A stretch of DNA of 64,000 nt from Candidatus Levyibacteriota bacterium (lineage in GTDB: Bacteria > Patescibacteria > Microgenomatia > Levybacterales > UBA12049), in assembly GCA_016186625.1 (NCBI GenBank), contig JACPLG010000003.1, forward strand, positions 24,744 to 88,743. Reading direction: 5' to 3'. A model generated the notes under the pieces. It ran no database searches and was not told the origin of the DNA. It saw nothing but the letters and a program-made list of their open reading frames with translations. Within the stretch, counting starts at the first letter, position 1. Every line of letters begins with the position of its first letter. Below, piece after piece: positions 34,385 through 41,989 of this stretch. A program made the translations under genes and the position numbers.

Positions 34385-34825
34385 TTAATTAGTTTGCTTC
34401 CCGACAACCACCTGTGCTGGTCTCAGGATCTCACCATTTAGGCTAAACCCTGGTCTTATTTCTTCAAGTACCTTCCCTTCTTCTCCCTCTGCTACCCTCA
34501 CACATTCCATAGTGTTGGGGTCAAACTCCTCAGTCTCCGTTTTCATTCTTTCTACTCCTTCTTCTGCGAGTATGTCTAAGAACTTTCGGATTGACAAGTC
34601 CAGTCCCTCATCTTGTATGTGTTTCTGTGCAAGAAAAAGAGTGTCCAAAACTGGTAAAAGTTTTGCAATTAAATTTTTATTTGCCACTCTTGCAAAAGAC
34701 TGTCTCTCGTCTGAAATTCTTTTCTCAAGATTTTGATAGTCTGCAAGTGCTCTTTTTAACTGATTTTCAAGGTTCTCAAGTTCTTTATTTTCGATTTGTT
34801 CATTTTTCTTATCATCTTTCTTCAT
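34385..34825 (-). CDS. grpE: Nucleotide exchange factor GrpE
   Basis: A 146-aa GrpE. A charged, coiled-coil N-terminus (NKELENLENQLKRALADYQNLEKR) leads to the beta-wing motif VRVAEGEEGKVLEEIRPGFSLNGEILRPAQVVVG. It releases ADP from DnaK. It lies between hrcA and dnaK. It is somewhat shorter than E. coli GrpE (197 aa) because the disordered N-terminus is brief. Confidence 0.95.
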   Translation of the reverse strand: MKKDDKKNEQIENKELENLENQLKRALADYQNLEKRISDERQSFARVANKNLIAKLLPVLDTLFLAQKHIQDEGLDLSIRKFLDILAEEGVERMKTETEEFDPNTMECVRVAEGEEGKVLEEIRPGFSLNGEILRPAQVVVGKQTN

Positions 34826-34886
34826 TTTCGTTCTAAATCGTATTTGCTATTTTCTATTTAATATTTTGTATCGAGCCTTTGGCTCG

Positions 34887-35618
34887 TTACCATCCGCGTG
34901 CTACTTCTTCTATTAAATTTCCAAAATATCTAACAGTTGGTACTATATAAGTGTAGTTTAAACGAGTTGGTCCTATTACTCCAATTTCTCCTCCAGTCTT
35001 TGCTGGAGTAATGTAATGCCTAAACACAAATCCGTATGGTCCAGAGAGTTTTGGGCCAAGTTCTTCTCCCATAAGAACTTGAATGTCTTCATCCTGACCT
35101 GCCGCTTCAAATAATGGCCTAAAACATTCAAATTCATCAATCGCTGAAAGAAGAGTTTTTGTTAGGTCTATGTCATAAAACTCTGGCATGTCCAGAATAT
35201 TTGCATAGCCTGAAATGAAATATTCTCCTCCATCAGTTGCTGCAATTGCAACTGCTCCGGTTTTATTGGCAAGTGCCCGTGTAACTTCCTTGAGAAATTC
35301 ATGTTCCTTATCTCTAATATCCCAAACTTTTTCCTTCATTGAAACTTCTTCAGCAACTGAAAGTTCTTTCTCTTTCATCAGCTGCTTTACATAAAATTTC
35401 ATGGCAGCTGGTGTTGGAACTCTGCCTGATGAAATGTGCGTTTTCCTTAAGTATCCGTAGTTGGTCAAACGAACCATCTCATTTCGGATTGTTGCAGGAG
35501 AAGCTGACAATGAGTGTTTTTTCTCAAGCGTTTCGCTTCCCACTGGCTCTGCTGTTTCAATGTACTCTTCAATTAAAGATTTTAAAATCTCAATCTGCCT
35601 CTGTGTTAAATCATGCAT
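34887..35618 (-). CDS. hrcA: Heat-inducible transcription repressor HrcA (short form)
   Basis: A 243-aa HrcA. The winged-helix N-terminus is intact (LTQRQIEILKSLIEEYIETAEPVGSETL, then SASPATIRNEMVRLTNYGYL), the region that binds CIRCE. The end matches the family C-terminus (IGVIGPTRLNYTYIVPTVRYFGNLIEE). At 243 aa it is about 100 residues shorter than typical HrcA, with the loss in the middle GAF-like and insert domains. It sits first in the hrcA-grpE-dnaK operon under a promoter overlapped by its own presumed operator (35727-35753). Confidence 0.94.
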   Translation of the reverse strand: MHDLTQRQIEILKSLIEEYIETAEPVGSETLEKKHSLSASPATIRNEMVRLTNYGYLRKTHISSGRVPTPAAMKFYVKQLMKEKELSVAEEVSMKEKVWDIRDKEHEFLKEVTRALANKTGAVAIAATDGGEYFISGYANILDMPEFYDIDLTKTLLSAIDEFECFRPLFEAAGQDEDIQVLMGEELGPKLSGPYGFVFRHYITPAKTGGEIGVIGPTRLNYTYIVPTVRYFGNLIEEVARGW

Positions 35619-35702
35619 AGTTCCAACTAATAACTTCTAATTCCTAACTACTAATAGTTTATTTTTGGCTTATCAGAAATTAGTTGTTAGATGTTAGCAG
35701 TT

Positions 35703-35726
35703 GTCATTTTGACGATTCAAAATGAC
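35703..35726. other. Inverted repeat in the hrcA leader
   Basis: GTCATTTTG, 6 nt, CAAAATGAC: a perfect 9-bp inverted repeat just downstream of the presumed hrcA transcription start, within a leader of about 110 nt. It could be an RNA hairpin or a second operator. Confidence 0.6.
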
Positions 35727-35753
35727 TTAGCAGTAATATACCACGTCTGCTAA
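35727..35753. promoter_or_regulatory. CIRCE-like operator at hrcA
   Basis: TTAGCAG, 13 nt, CTGCTAA: a perfect inverted repeat. The CIRCE consensus TTAGCACTC-N9-GAGTGCTAA also has 7-bp outer arms 13 nt apart (TTAGCAC-N13-GTGCTAA); here the seventh arm base is G instead of C. It covers the spacer and -10 box of the hrcA promoter. Confidence 0.8.
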
Positions 35754-35763
35754 TTCATGTCAA
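35735..35763 (-). promoter_or_regulatory. hrcA operon promoter
   Basis: Minus strand: TTGACA (35758-35763), 17-nt spacer, TATATT (35735-35740). Confidence 0.75.
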
Positions 35764-35950
35764 GGAGGAAGATGCCAGACGGTATCTTCCGACGCAGACC
35801 CCGCATAAACGCCCCTTCGACGCGAGGACGCCACAGTGGGATACCCCACGTGGTTTCCCATAGACCTCGGGAGAAGGTAAGTTTTGTGCGGGGTCAAGGA
35901 AATTTAAAGCCGAGCGGTAAGATATGGCGGGTCAAGACCCCGAGCTATAA
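35764..35950 (+). ncRNA. GC-rich segment with nested stem potential; candidate structured RNA
   Basis: Much more GC-rich than its AT-rich surroundings and not convincingly coding. It starts with a 10-bp hairpin (GGAAGATGCC-AGAC-GGTATCTTCC, 35767-35790). GACCCCGCA (35797-35805) then pairs with TGCGGGGTC (35887-35895) around nested CCTTC/GAAGG, CGAGG/CCTCG and a strong hairpin CCACaGTGGG-atac-CCCACGTGG (35831-35853). A second GACCCCG at 35936-35942 could compete for CGGGGTC at 35889-35895. I see no RNase P, SRP or tmRNA signature. Strand is a guess from the + gene that follows 16 nt later. Confidence 0.35.
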
Positions 35951-35953
35951 TGT

Positions 35954-35959
35954 TATACT
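35954..35959 (+). promoter_or_regulatory. -10 box 6 nt before a GTG start
   Basis: TATACT, AGATTT, GTG at 35966; leaderless arrangement. Confidence 0.5.
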
Positions 35960-35965
35960 AGATTT

Positions 35966-36331
35966 GTGGAGAAAACTAGGAGAAAAGTTCGGCCTATTGC
36001 CAGAAAAAGGCATAACTTTGTGTATCTTCTTCTTGCGATTTTATTTGCTATCGCTACTGGCTATATATTATATAACTTCTCACCGAGTCACGAGTTTATG
36101 ATTGCGAACATTGGAATACCGATTCTTCCAATTTTCTTTTTGTCCTTCGGTCTTCTTATTTTTTCAACCACAACTTTTCTTTTTATTCAAAAAAATCATG
36201 GGGTTATTATTACACTCCTTATCAGCGGGTATTTACTAATGAGAATAATTGGCCTCACCCACTGGCTTTTTTTAATTTTAACCCTCGCACTTTTTTTTAC
36301 CATTGAACTCTTCATCCTAAAGAAAAAATAA
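35966..36331 (+). CDS. Small multi-pass membrane protein (121 aa)
   Basis: A 121-aa protein with a basic N-terminus (EKTRRKVRPIARKRHN) and four closely spaced hydrophobic spans, ending in FILKKK. No family recognised. The GTG start at 35966 is supported by the TATACT box 6 nt upstream. A different frame (35757-36101) overlaps its start but has no sensible protein character. The following 170 nt before metG hold only ACTAG-type low-complexity sequence with a TAGTCTA/TAGACTA inverted pair. Confidence 0.65.
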   Translation: MEKTRRKVRPIARKRHNFVYLLLAILFAIATGYILYNFSPSHEFMIANIGIPILPIFFLSFGLLIFSTTTFLFIQKNHGVIITLLISGYLLMRIIGLTHWLFLILTLALFFTIELFILKKK

Positions 36332-36501
36332 AACCTATAATTGGTAATACTTTTGCTATATATCCGTGGACTAGTCTATGAAACTATTAGTTACATTAGA
36401 CTACTAGCCTCAGTTCTGTTAAAATTCAATCTAGCCTCTACTAGATTTATCTGTTACAGATTTTAGTTATTAGCAGTTAGTTGTCAGTAGTTGGCATAAC
36501 T

Positions 36502-37923
36502 ATGCCTAAATTTTATATAACAACAGCTATTCCTTATGTAAATGGTAGGCCTCATATTGGTCATACTTTGGAATATTTTCAGGCTGATGCAATTAAAAAA
36601 TATAGACAGCTTTTGGGAGATGAAACTCTCCTTCTTTCAGGAGCAGATGAAAACGCGCTCAAAAATGTTCAGGCAGCTGAAAAAGAAGGCTTACCCATAA
36701 AAGAATTCTTGGATAAATATTCCAAAATTTGGAAAGACACATATGGGATTGTTGGGGTTAAGCTTGATGTTTTTCAAAGAGGATCTGATGAAGAAAAACA
36801 CTGGCCGGGAGTACAAAAACTTTGGAAACTTTGTGAAGAATCAGGCGACATTTACAAAAAATCATACCAAGGACTTTATTGTGTCGGTTGTGAGGCTTTT
36901 AAACTTGAAAGTGAACTGGTAGATGGTCTTTGTTCGATTCATCGAACAAAACCGGAAGAGATTTCTGAAGAAAATTATTTTTTCAGACTTTCGAAATATC
37001 AGGAAAAGTTAATAAAATTGATAGAATCCAATACGTTACAAATTATTCCTTCAAACAAAAGAGCTGAAGCGCTATCTTTTATAAAACAAGGGTTGGAAGA
37101 TTTTAGTGTTTCAAGAAGCAATGAACGAGCAAAAGGAGTAGGAGTACCGGTACCGGGTGATCCAAATCAAAAAATTTACGTCTGGTTTGACGCTCTAACT
37201 ATCTATATGACCGGAATTGGTTTTGGAGCGGACGAGAAAAAGTGGAAGTATTGGTGGCCGGCCGATGTTCATGTAATTGGAAAAGATATTAATAGGTTCC
37301 ACACTGTCTATTGGCCGGCAATGCTTCTTTCTGCTAGGTTTCCCCTTCCAAAACAAATTTTAATCCACGGGTTTGTGAATGCTAAGGGTGGAGAGAAATT
37401 TTCTAAATCTTTAGGTAATGCACCTGATCCCAAAGAAGTAATTGATAAATATGGAGTTGAGGCTGTCCGTTATTACATGCTTGCTCAAGTGCCAATTGAT
37501 TCTGATCACGATTTTACATATGACCGATTTGAAGAAGTTTATAATGCGGATTTGGCAAATGGCTTGGGGAATTTAGTGGCAAGGGTTGCCAAACTTTGCG
37601 AGAAGATCAAACTTAATACACTTCCTAAACCAAAACTAAGTGAATCGTATAAACAGAAATTTGAACAATATAAATTTAACGAACAATTAGTAGAAATTTG
37701 GGCAAGGATTTCAGAAATTGATCGAGAGATTGAAAAAGCCAAACCCTGGGAAATTGATGATTTGAATAAACTTCAAGGATTACTGCAAAACTGGGTAGAG
37801 GAAATTAATCAAATCGCATTGGATCTAAAACCTTTTCTCCCAAATACGTCTAAAAAAATTCAAAAATTATTTGTCCAACCAAAAATTCAACCCATCCCCC
37901 CTCTTTTCCCAAGAATTCAATAG
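36502..37923 (+). CDS. metG: Methionyl-tRNA synthetase
   Basis: A 473-aa class I synthetase. TTAIPYVNGRPHIGHTLEYF has the HIGH motif at about residues 18-21, a metal knuckle follows (YCVGCEAFKLESE then LCSIH), and the KMSKS loop reads GEKFSKSLGN. The anticodon-binding helical domain closes the protein. There is no C-terminal EMAP/tRNA-binding domain. I chose the ATG at 36502; the longer frame begins at a TTG inside low-complexity repeat sequence. The 3' end overlaps the convergent DUF2079 gene by 7 nt. Confidence 0.96.
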   Translation: MPKFYITTAIPYVNGRPHIGHTLEYFQADAIKKYRQLLGDETLLLSGADENALKNVQAAEKEGLPIKEFLDKYSKIWKDTYGIVGVKLDVFQRGSDEEKHWPGVQKLWKLCEESGDIYKKSYQGLYCVGCEAFKLESELVDGLCSIHRTKPEEISEENYFFRLSKYQEKLIKLIESNTLQIIPSNKRAEALSFIKQGLEDFSVSRSNERAKGVGVPVPGDPNQKIYVWFDALTIYMTGIGFGADEKKWKYWWPADVHVIGKDINRFHTVYWPAMLLSARFPLPKQILIHGFVNAKGGEKFSKSLGNAPDPKEVIDKYGVEAVRYYMLAQVPIDSDHDFTYDRFEEVYNADLANGLGNLVARVAKLCEKIKLNTLPKPKLSESYKQKFEQYKFNEQLVEIWARISEIDREIEKAKPWEIDDLNKLQGLLQNWVEEINQIALDLKPFLPNTSKKIQKLFVQPKIQPIPPLFPRIQ

Positions 37924-39371
37924 GGTTTTTTGTGGATAGTATAGATAGTAGAAGAACCAAACTCTTTATATTTTTTAATTACTCCAAACTTCTCCATGTT
38001 TTCAAGCCCTTTAATAAAGTCTTCTCTGTTTGCCAAAAGATGAAGGATATTCCACTCGGGAGATGTATCTACAAACAGGTATTTAGGATCTCCTGCCCAT
38101 TTGAACCATTCACAGTCCTCTTTGCCACAAGGAGATTTTTCTTTAAAGGTTCTTTTATCACCCCAGATGGTAACAATAAGCTCTCTATTTGAAATGTGAG
38201 GTGAAATATTTGTTTGAGTTGCTACATATGAATCTTTTGGAAGTGTTTTTATAGCAAGTTCGATATTTTCGATACCTGATGGCTTAGTCCAAAACCACTT
38301 TTTTGTAAGATAAGTAAGAGGTGCATGAAGCATATATGTTGTTAGTGCGGTGAAAAACAAAATATAGAGTGAGAAGAATTTATTGTTTAATTTCTTAAAC
38401 TTTTCAATTACAAAAATTGTTGGCCAAATTAGAAGTATTGCACTTGAAAATCTATAGTGTTGGAAAATGCTGTGAGAGGAAGTTGCGGTATCATTCCCTA
38501 AAACAAAAAAATGTCCAAGATCGGCAATATAGGGAATAAGCATTAAAGGATTAAGTAGCGGAAGGTATCCGTATGAATTTAAAGTGTAAAAAAATACGTC
38601 TATTTTTGCTTGTGTATTAAAAAAATTAAAAAGATTAATATTTGATATCAACCCTTCTGCGTTTGCGTACTGATAACCCAAAGTAAAATTTGGATAGTAA
38701 ATGAAAAAAATAAGAAATAAATAAATTACAGAGGCTAACATGAAAGAAAGATTAATTTTCCTTCTTGTTTTTATAAAATAAATAAAGGAAATAAAAAATA
38801 GCAACAGTCCCATATCCTCCTTGCTAGTGAGACTAAGAATAAAAAACAAAACTGAAAGCCATTTTCTATTGGTATCTAAGTAATAGATGAAAAAGGCCAT
38901 GAAACTTAGGCCAAAAACTGAGCTATGAACATCCGACCAGAGTGCATTCTGCACTCCAAAAAACATGAAGTAAGAAATAAGAAGAGAAAGGGCTAAATAA
39001 AAGTTAATTTTATGCTTTCTAGCTAGCAAAAAAATGGGAATTCCGCTTAAAATTGCGGCAAGAACCTGAAGGAATAAAAGCATCCTCGCATCTCCCAATA
39101 TCCAATAAAAGGGTGCAATTAGCAAATAAACAAACTCAACATGATCGTAAAAAATGGGAATAAATGCATAAGCATGAACTGTTACAGTAGGTACTGTTAA
39201 TTGATTAAAGCCCCAAACTATCTGATTTTCTATAGAAAGATCATAGCCTGTCCAATAATGAGCATGCTTAACTAGTACTAAAGTTAGATATGCGAAGAAG
39301 AATACAATTATTATAAAAAGAGGTAAATAAAATTCTCTATCTAATTTTAAAAACTTGGGAATATAATTCAC
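37917..39371 (-). CDS. DUF2079 family membrane protein
   Basis: A 484-aa polytopic protein with about 11-12 membrane spans. The family signature near the N-terminus is YDLSIENQIVWGFNQL followed by FYDHVEFVYLLIAPFYWILGD. The last 90 residues form a soluble domain (VDTSPEWNILHLL). DUF2079 proteins resemble GT-C glycosyltransferases, but no substrate is known. The start is GTG; a TATAAT lies 9 nt upstream. Confidence 0.85.
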   Translation of the reverse strand: MNYIPKFLKLDREFYLPLFIIIVFFFAYLTLVLVKHAHYWTGYDLSIENQIVWGFNQLTVPTVTVHAYAFIPIFYDHVEFVYLLIAPFYWILGDARMLLFLQVLAAILSGIPIFLLARKHKINFYLALSLLISYFMFFGVQNALWSDVHSSVFGLSFMAFFIYYLDTNRKWLSVLFFILSLTSKEDMGLLLFFISFIYFIKTRRKINLSFMLASVIYLFLIFFIYYPNFTLGYQYANAEGLISNINLFNFFNTQAKIDVFFYTLNSYGYLPLLNPLMLIPYIADLGHFFVLGNDTATSSHSIFQHYRFSSAILLIWPTIFVIEKFKKLNNKFFSLYILFFTALTTYMLHAPLTYLTKKWFWTKPSGIENIELAIKTLPKDSYVATQTNISPHISNRELIVTIWGDKRTFKEKSPCGKEDCEWFKWAGDPKYLFVDTSPEWNILHLLANREDFIKGLENMEKFGVIKKYKEFGSSTIYTIHKKPY

Positions 39372-39436
39372 TTTTTAAATATTATATCCCATGTAATTAC
39401 CAAATTCTCGTATTTTGGATGTATATTAAAATAAAT

Positions 39437-39592
39437 CTATGGGGTGGAAACACCCAAGACAGCTTGTCCTGTTGGGGTGTAAAGCAACAAAACTCCTATA
39501 ACTGCGCCAAGCATGACTGCCAGCAGAGAAAACATGACGACTCCCATAATATTTTGATTCGTATAAAGCTTAAAGCTTTTGTATTTAGCCAT
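39437..39592 (-). CDS. Small single-span membrane protein (51 aa)
   Basis: A 51-codon frame from ATG 39592 to TAG 39437. It has a basic N-terminus (MAKYKSFKLYTNQN), one clean membrane helix (VMFSLLAVMLGAVIGVLLLY), and a short outer tail (TPTGQAVLGVSTP). The charge pattern and helix length are those of a real single-pass protein. It lies between the divergent DUF2079 and tatD genes, where an overlapping + frame (39419-39709) has no such character. No family recognised. Confidence 0.55.
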   Translation of the reverse strand: MAKYKSFKLYTNQNIMGVVMFSLLAVMLGAVIGVLLLYTPTGQAVLGVSTP

Positions 39593-39621
39593 GTACATAT
39601 ATCTTATCTAAACTGCAGATT

Positions 39622-39649
39622 TTGTCAAGAGGAAGTTAAGTTATATAAT
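39622..39649 (+). promoter_or_regulatory. tatD promoter
   Basis: TTGTCA (39622-39627), 16-nt spacer, TATAAT (39644-39649), then 7 nt to the ATG at 39657; near-leaderless. Confidence 0.65.
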
Positions 39650-39656
39650 TTATCAA

Positions 39657-40484
39657 ATGATAGATGTACACTCTCATTTAAATTTCAAGGCATTTGCCAA
39701 CGACTTTGATCAAGTTATCAAGCAAGCTGAAAAAGACGGAGTTAAAACAATAATAAATGTTGGAACTTCAATAGAAACTAGCCTTAGGGCGGTGGAACTG
39801 ACAAACGCATATCACAACTTATATGCAATAGTTGGTATCCACCCCCATCATGCTGACCTGCCTGCCGGCAGGCAGGCAAACTCTCAAGAAGGATGGGAAG
39901 AAAAACTTTTCAAGCTTGCAAAATCTTCAAAAAAGGTTATCGCGATTGGCGAAATTGGATTAGATTATTATTCTTATAAATCAAACGGCATTGTTGATCC
40001 GAAGACTCAAAAAGAAGTTTTTATCAAACAAATTGAAATCGCTCACAAACTTAAACTCCCGCTTCAAATTCACAACAGGCTTGCAGGAAACGATATTATT
40101 GAAATAATAAATAATAAACTGTCACTAATAAATAATGGCGGTATGTTCCACTGTATGTCGGGTGATATCCCGTTTCTGAGACAAGTACTTGGTCTTGGAT
40201 TTTATGTGGGTTTTGATGGAAATATTACTTATGAAGGCATTGCAAAAGGAGAAACAACGCCGCTTCCCGATCTTGTTAGGCAAACTCCAATCGAGCGAAT
40301 TGTTACGGAGACTGACGCGCCGTTTTTAACTCCCGAGCCCCACAGAGGTGGTAGAAATATTCCATCTCATGTTATAATTGTGGCAGAAGAAATTGCCAAA
40401 ATTAAGGGTTTAGACTTCAAAGAAGTCGAGGCTGCAACAACCCGGAATGCCAAAGATCTGTTCAAACTAAACCCTAGACGCTAG
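39657..40484 (+). CDS. tatD: TatD family metal-dependent hydrolase
   Basis: A 275-aa TatD-type amidohydrolase with all metal ligands: IDVHSHLN, IGEIGLDYY, LQIHNRLAG, MFHCMSGD and VTETDAPFL. Members have DNase or related phosphoesterase activity. The palindromic element at 39857-39876 is read as LPAGRQA inside VGIHPHHADLPAGRQANSQE, extending a loop beside the active site by about seven residues relative to the usual family loop. Promoter at 39622-39649. Confidence 0.93.
   Translation: MIDVHSHLNFKAFANDFDQVIKQAEKDGVKTIINVGTSIETSLRAVELTNAYHNLYAIVGIHPHHADLPAGRQANSQEGWEEKLFKLAKSSKKVIAIGEIGLDYYSYKSNGIVDPKTQKEVFIKQIEIAHKLKLPLQIHNRLAGNDIIEIINNKLSLINNGGMFHCMSGDIPFLRQVLGLGFYVGFDGNITYEGIAKGETTPLPDLVRQTPIERIVTETDAPFLTPEPHRGGRNIPSHVIIVAEEIAKIKGLDFKEVEAATTRNAKDLFKLNPRR
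39857..39876. repeat. 20-bp palindrome CCTGCCTGCC/GGCAGGCAGG in tatD
   Basis: Identical to the copy at 17659-17678. In frame, no stop codon in the reading frame used. Confidence 0.95.
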
Positions 40485-40495
40485 ACGCTAATAAA

Positions 40496-41989
40496 ATGAC
40501 AAATTTTTTCAACAGAATATTTGCCCGTTATCCCATCAAAACCCAGAGATCTTTATCTGCTCTTCCCGGATTTGTCTCATGGACTTTAATTCTGTTTCCT
40601 GTTTGGGGATCTCTTTTTATTCCTTATGCTGTTGCTTATTTTGTATTATTTTTTGACATATATTGGTTTTATAGATCTTTTTCTCTTGTAATTACAGCCC
40701 ATTTAGGTTCAAAGAAAATCAAAGAGGCTGAAAGTAAAAATTGGTTAGAAATCGCAAAGTCTAACAAGGGTATTGGAAAAGTCAATCATATTGTAATTAT
40801 TCCTAATTTTAAAGAGACTGAGGAAAAATTAAGAAGAATTATAGGAACAATTGCTGCCCAAACTTTTCCACTCCGGCAAATTTTTGTAGTCCTTGCAATG
40901 GAGAAAAGAGAAGAAAGTGCACAAAAAAAAGCAAATATAATTCAAAAGGAGTTTGCTGATACTTTTGGAGGAATATTCGTAACATTTCATCCTGATACTC
41001 CGGGAGAAGTTAAAGGAAAATCATCTAATGAATCTTTTGCCGCGAGAGAAGTAGATAAAATATTGATAGATTCCGCTGTTATAGATGTAAATTATGCAAC
41101 TATTACAACAGCGGACGCTGACTCAATGTTTGACAGGCAATACTTTTCCTATCTTTCCCACAGTTTCTTAAAAGATCCCAAAAGATATAACAGATTCTGG
41201 CAAGCTGCAAATGTTGATCATAATAATTTCTGGAGTGTACCTGCTGCTACCCGAATCTTTTCATTTTTCTCAAGTCTTTGGAGAATCGGACTTCTGGTCC
41301 AAGGCGACAGGCTTATTCCCAATTCTACTTATTCTCTATCATTTCTCCTCTTAAAAAGAATCGGTTATTGGGATACAGATGTAATTCCAGAGGATTATCG
41401 TGTCTTTTTCAAAGCCTTTTTTGCTATGAAGGGAAATATTTCGGCAAGTCCGATTTTTTTGAAAACTTCAATGGATTCTCCTCTCTCCTCAACTTATATA
41501 AAAAGTCTTAAAAACAAGTATTCTCAAATAAGACGCTGGTCTTATGGTGCATCAGATGACTCTCTTTTTATAAAGTGGTGGCTAACTATCCCTGGAGTCC
41601 CATTTGTTCGAAAAACTAAAATCCTCTTTCACGTTCTTTTAGACCACTTCCTCTGGCCTGTTAACTGGTTTATATTAACAATTGCTGCAAACACCATAAC
41701 TCTTATAAACCCTGTGTTTGCACGAACAACAATCGGATATAATCTTCCAGTCCTTGCAAGATTAATACTCGCCTCAACTCTTATTGCTCTCATCATAATG
41801 GTAATTATTGATTACAGAAATAGACCCAAACATTTAAGCAAGTCAAGACTCCGAGAAGTTCTTTTTCCATTGGAATTTATTTTGATGCCGATTGCCGGAT
41901 TTTTCTTTAACTCACTCCCTGCAATTATCTCTCACACTCAAATAATGTTAGGGCGTAAAATGGAGTACAAAGTGACTGAAAAATTATGA
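40496..41989 (+). CDS. Membrane glycosyltransferase family 2 (processive type)
   Basis: A 497-aa protein with two N-terminal membrane spans, a cytosolic GT-A domain, and about three C-terminal spans. Catalytic motifs are ITTADADSMFD (DxD), VIPEDYRVF (acidic base) and QIRRWSYGA (QxxRW). This set is that of cellulose- or hyaluronan-synthase-like enzymes that polymerise and export a glycan. It heads a cluster with a GT39-like protein, a WecA/MraY-like transferase and a UbiA-like prenyltransferase, with ATGA overlap to the next gene. Confidence 0.85.
   Translation: MTNFFNRIFARYPIKTQRSLSALPGFVSWTLILFPVWGSLFIPYAVAYFVLFFDIYWFYRSFSLVITAHLGSKKIKEAESKNWLEIAKSNKGIGKVNHIVIIPNFKETEEKLRRIIGTIAAQTFPLRQIFVVLAMEKREESAQKKANIIQKEFADTFGGIFVTFHPDTPGEVKGKSSNESFAAREVDKILIDSAVIDVNYATITTADADSMFDRQYFSYLSHSFLKDPKRYNRFWQAANVDHNNFWSVPAATRIFSFFSSLWRIGLLVQGDRLIPNSTYSLSFLLLKRIGYWDTDVIPEDYRVFFKAFFAMKGNISASPIFLKTSMDSPLSSTYIKSLKNKYSQIRRWSYGASDDSLFIKWWLTIPGVPFVRKTKILFHVLLDHFLWPVNWFILTIAANTITLINPVFARTTIGYNLPVLARLILASTLIALIIMVIIDYRNRPKHLSKSRLREVLFPLEFILMPIAGFFFNSLPAIISHTQIMLGRKMEYKVTEKL

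Noticed and set aside
35764..35950. RNase P RNA, SRP RNA or tmRNA
   Set aside because: I found none of the hallmark words (GAGGAAAGUCC core and ACAGAAACCGG end of RNase P, GGAAGGAAGCAGC-like SRP loop, or a tmRNA acceptor end with CCA and a tag frame).
35757..36101. Open frame of 114 codons across the GC-rich segment
   Set aside because: It overlaps the hrcA -35 box and the start of the better-supported membrane protein gene, has no sensible protein character, and its open state is explained by GC richness and low stop-codon density.
39419..39709. Plus-strand frame of 96 codons before tatD
   Set aside because: It overlaps the tatD start and the tatD promoter and has a Cys/His-rich random composition; the minus-strand 51-aa frame is more protein-like.
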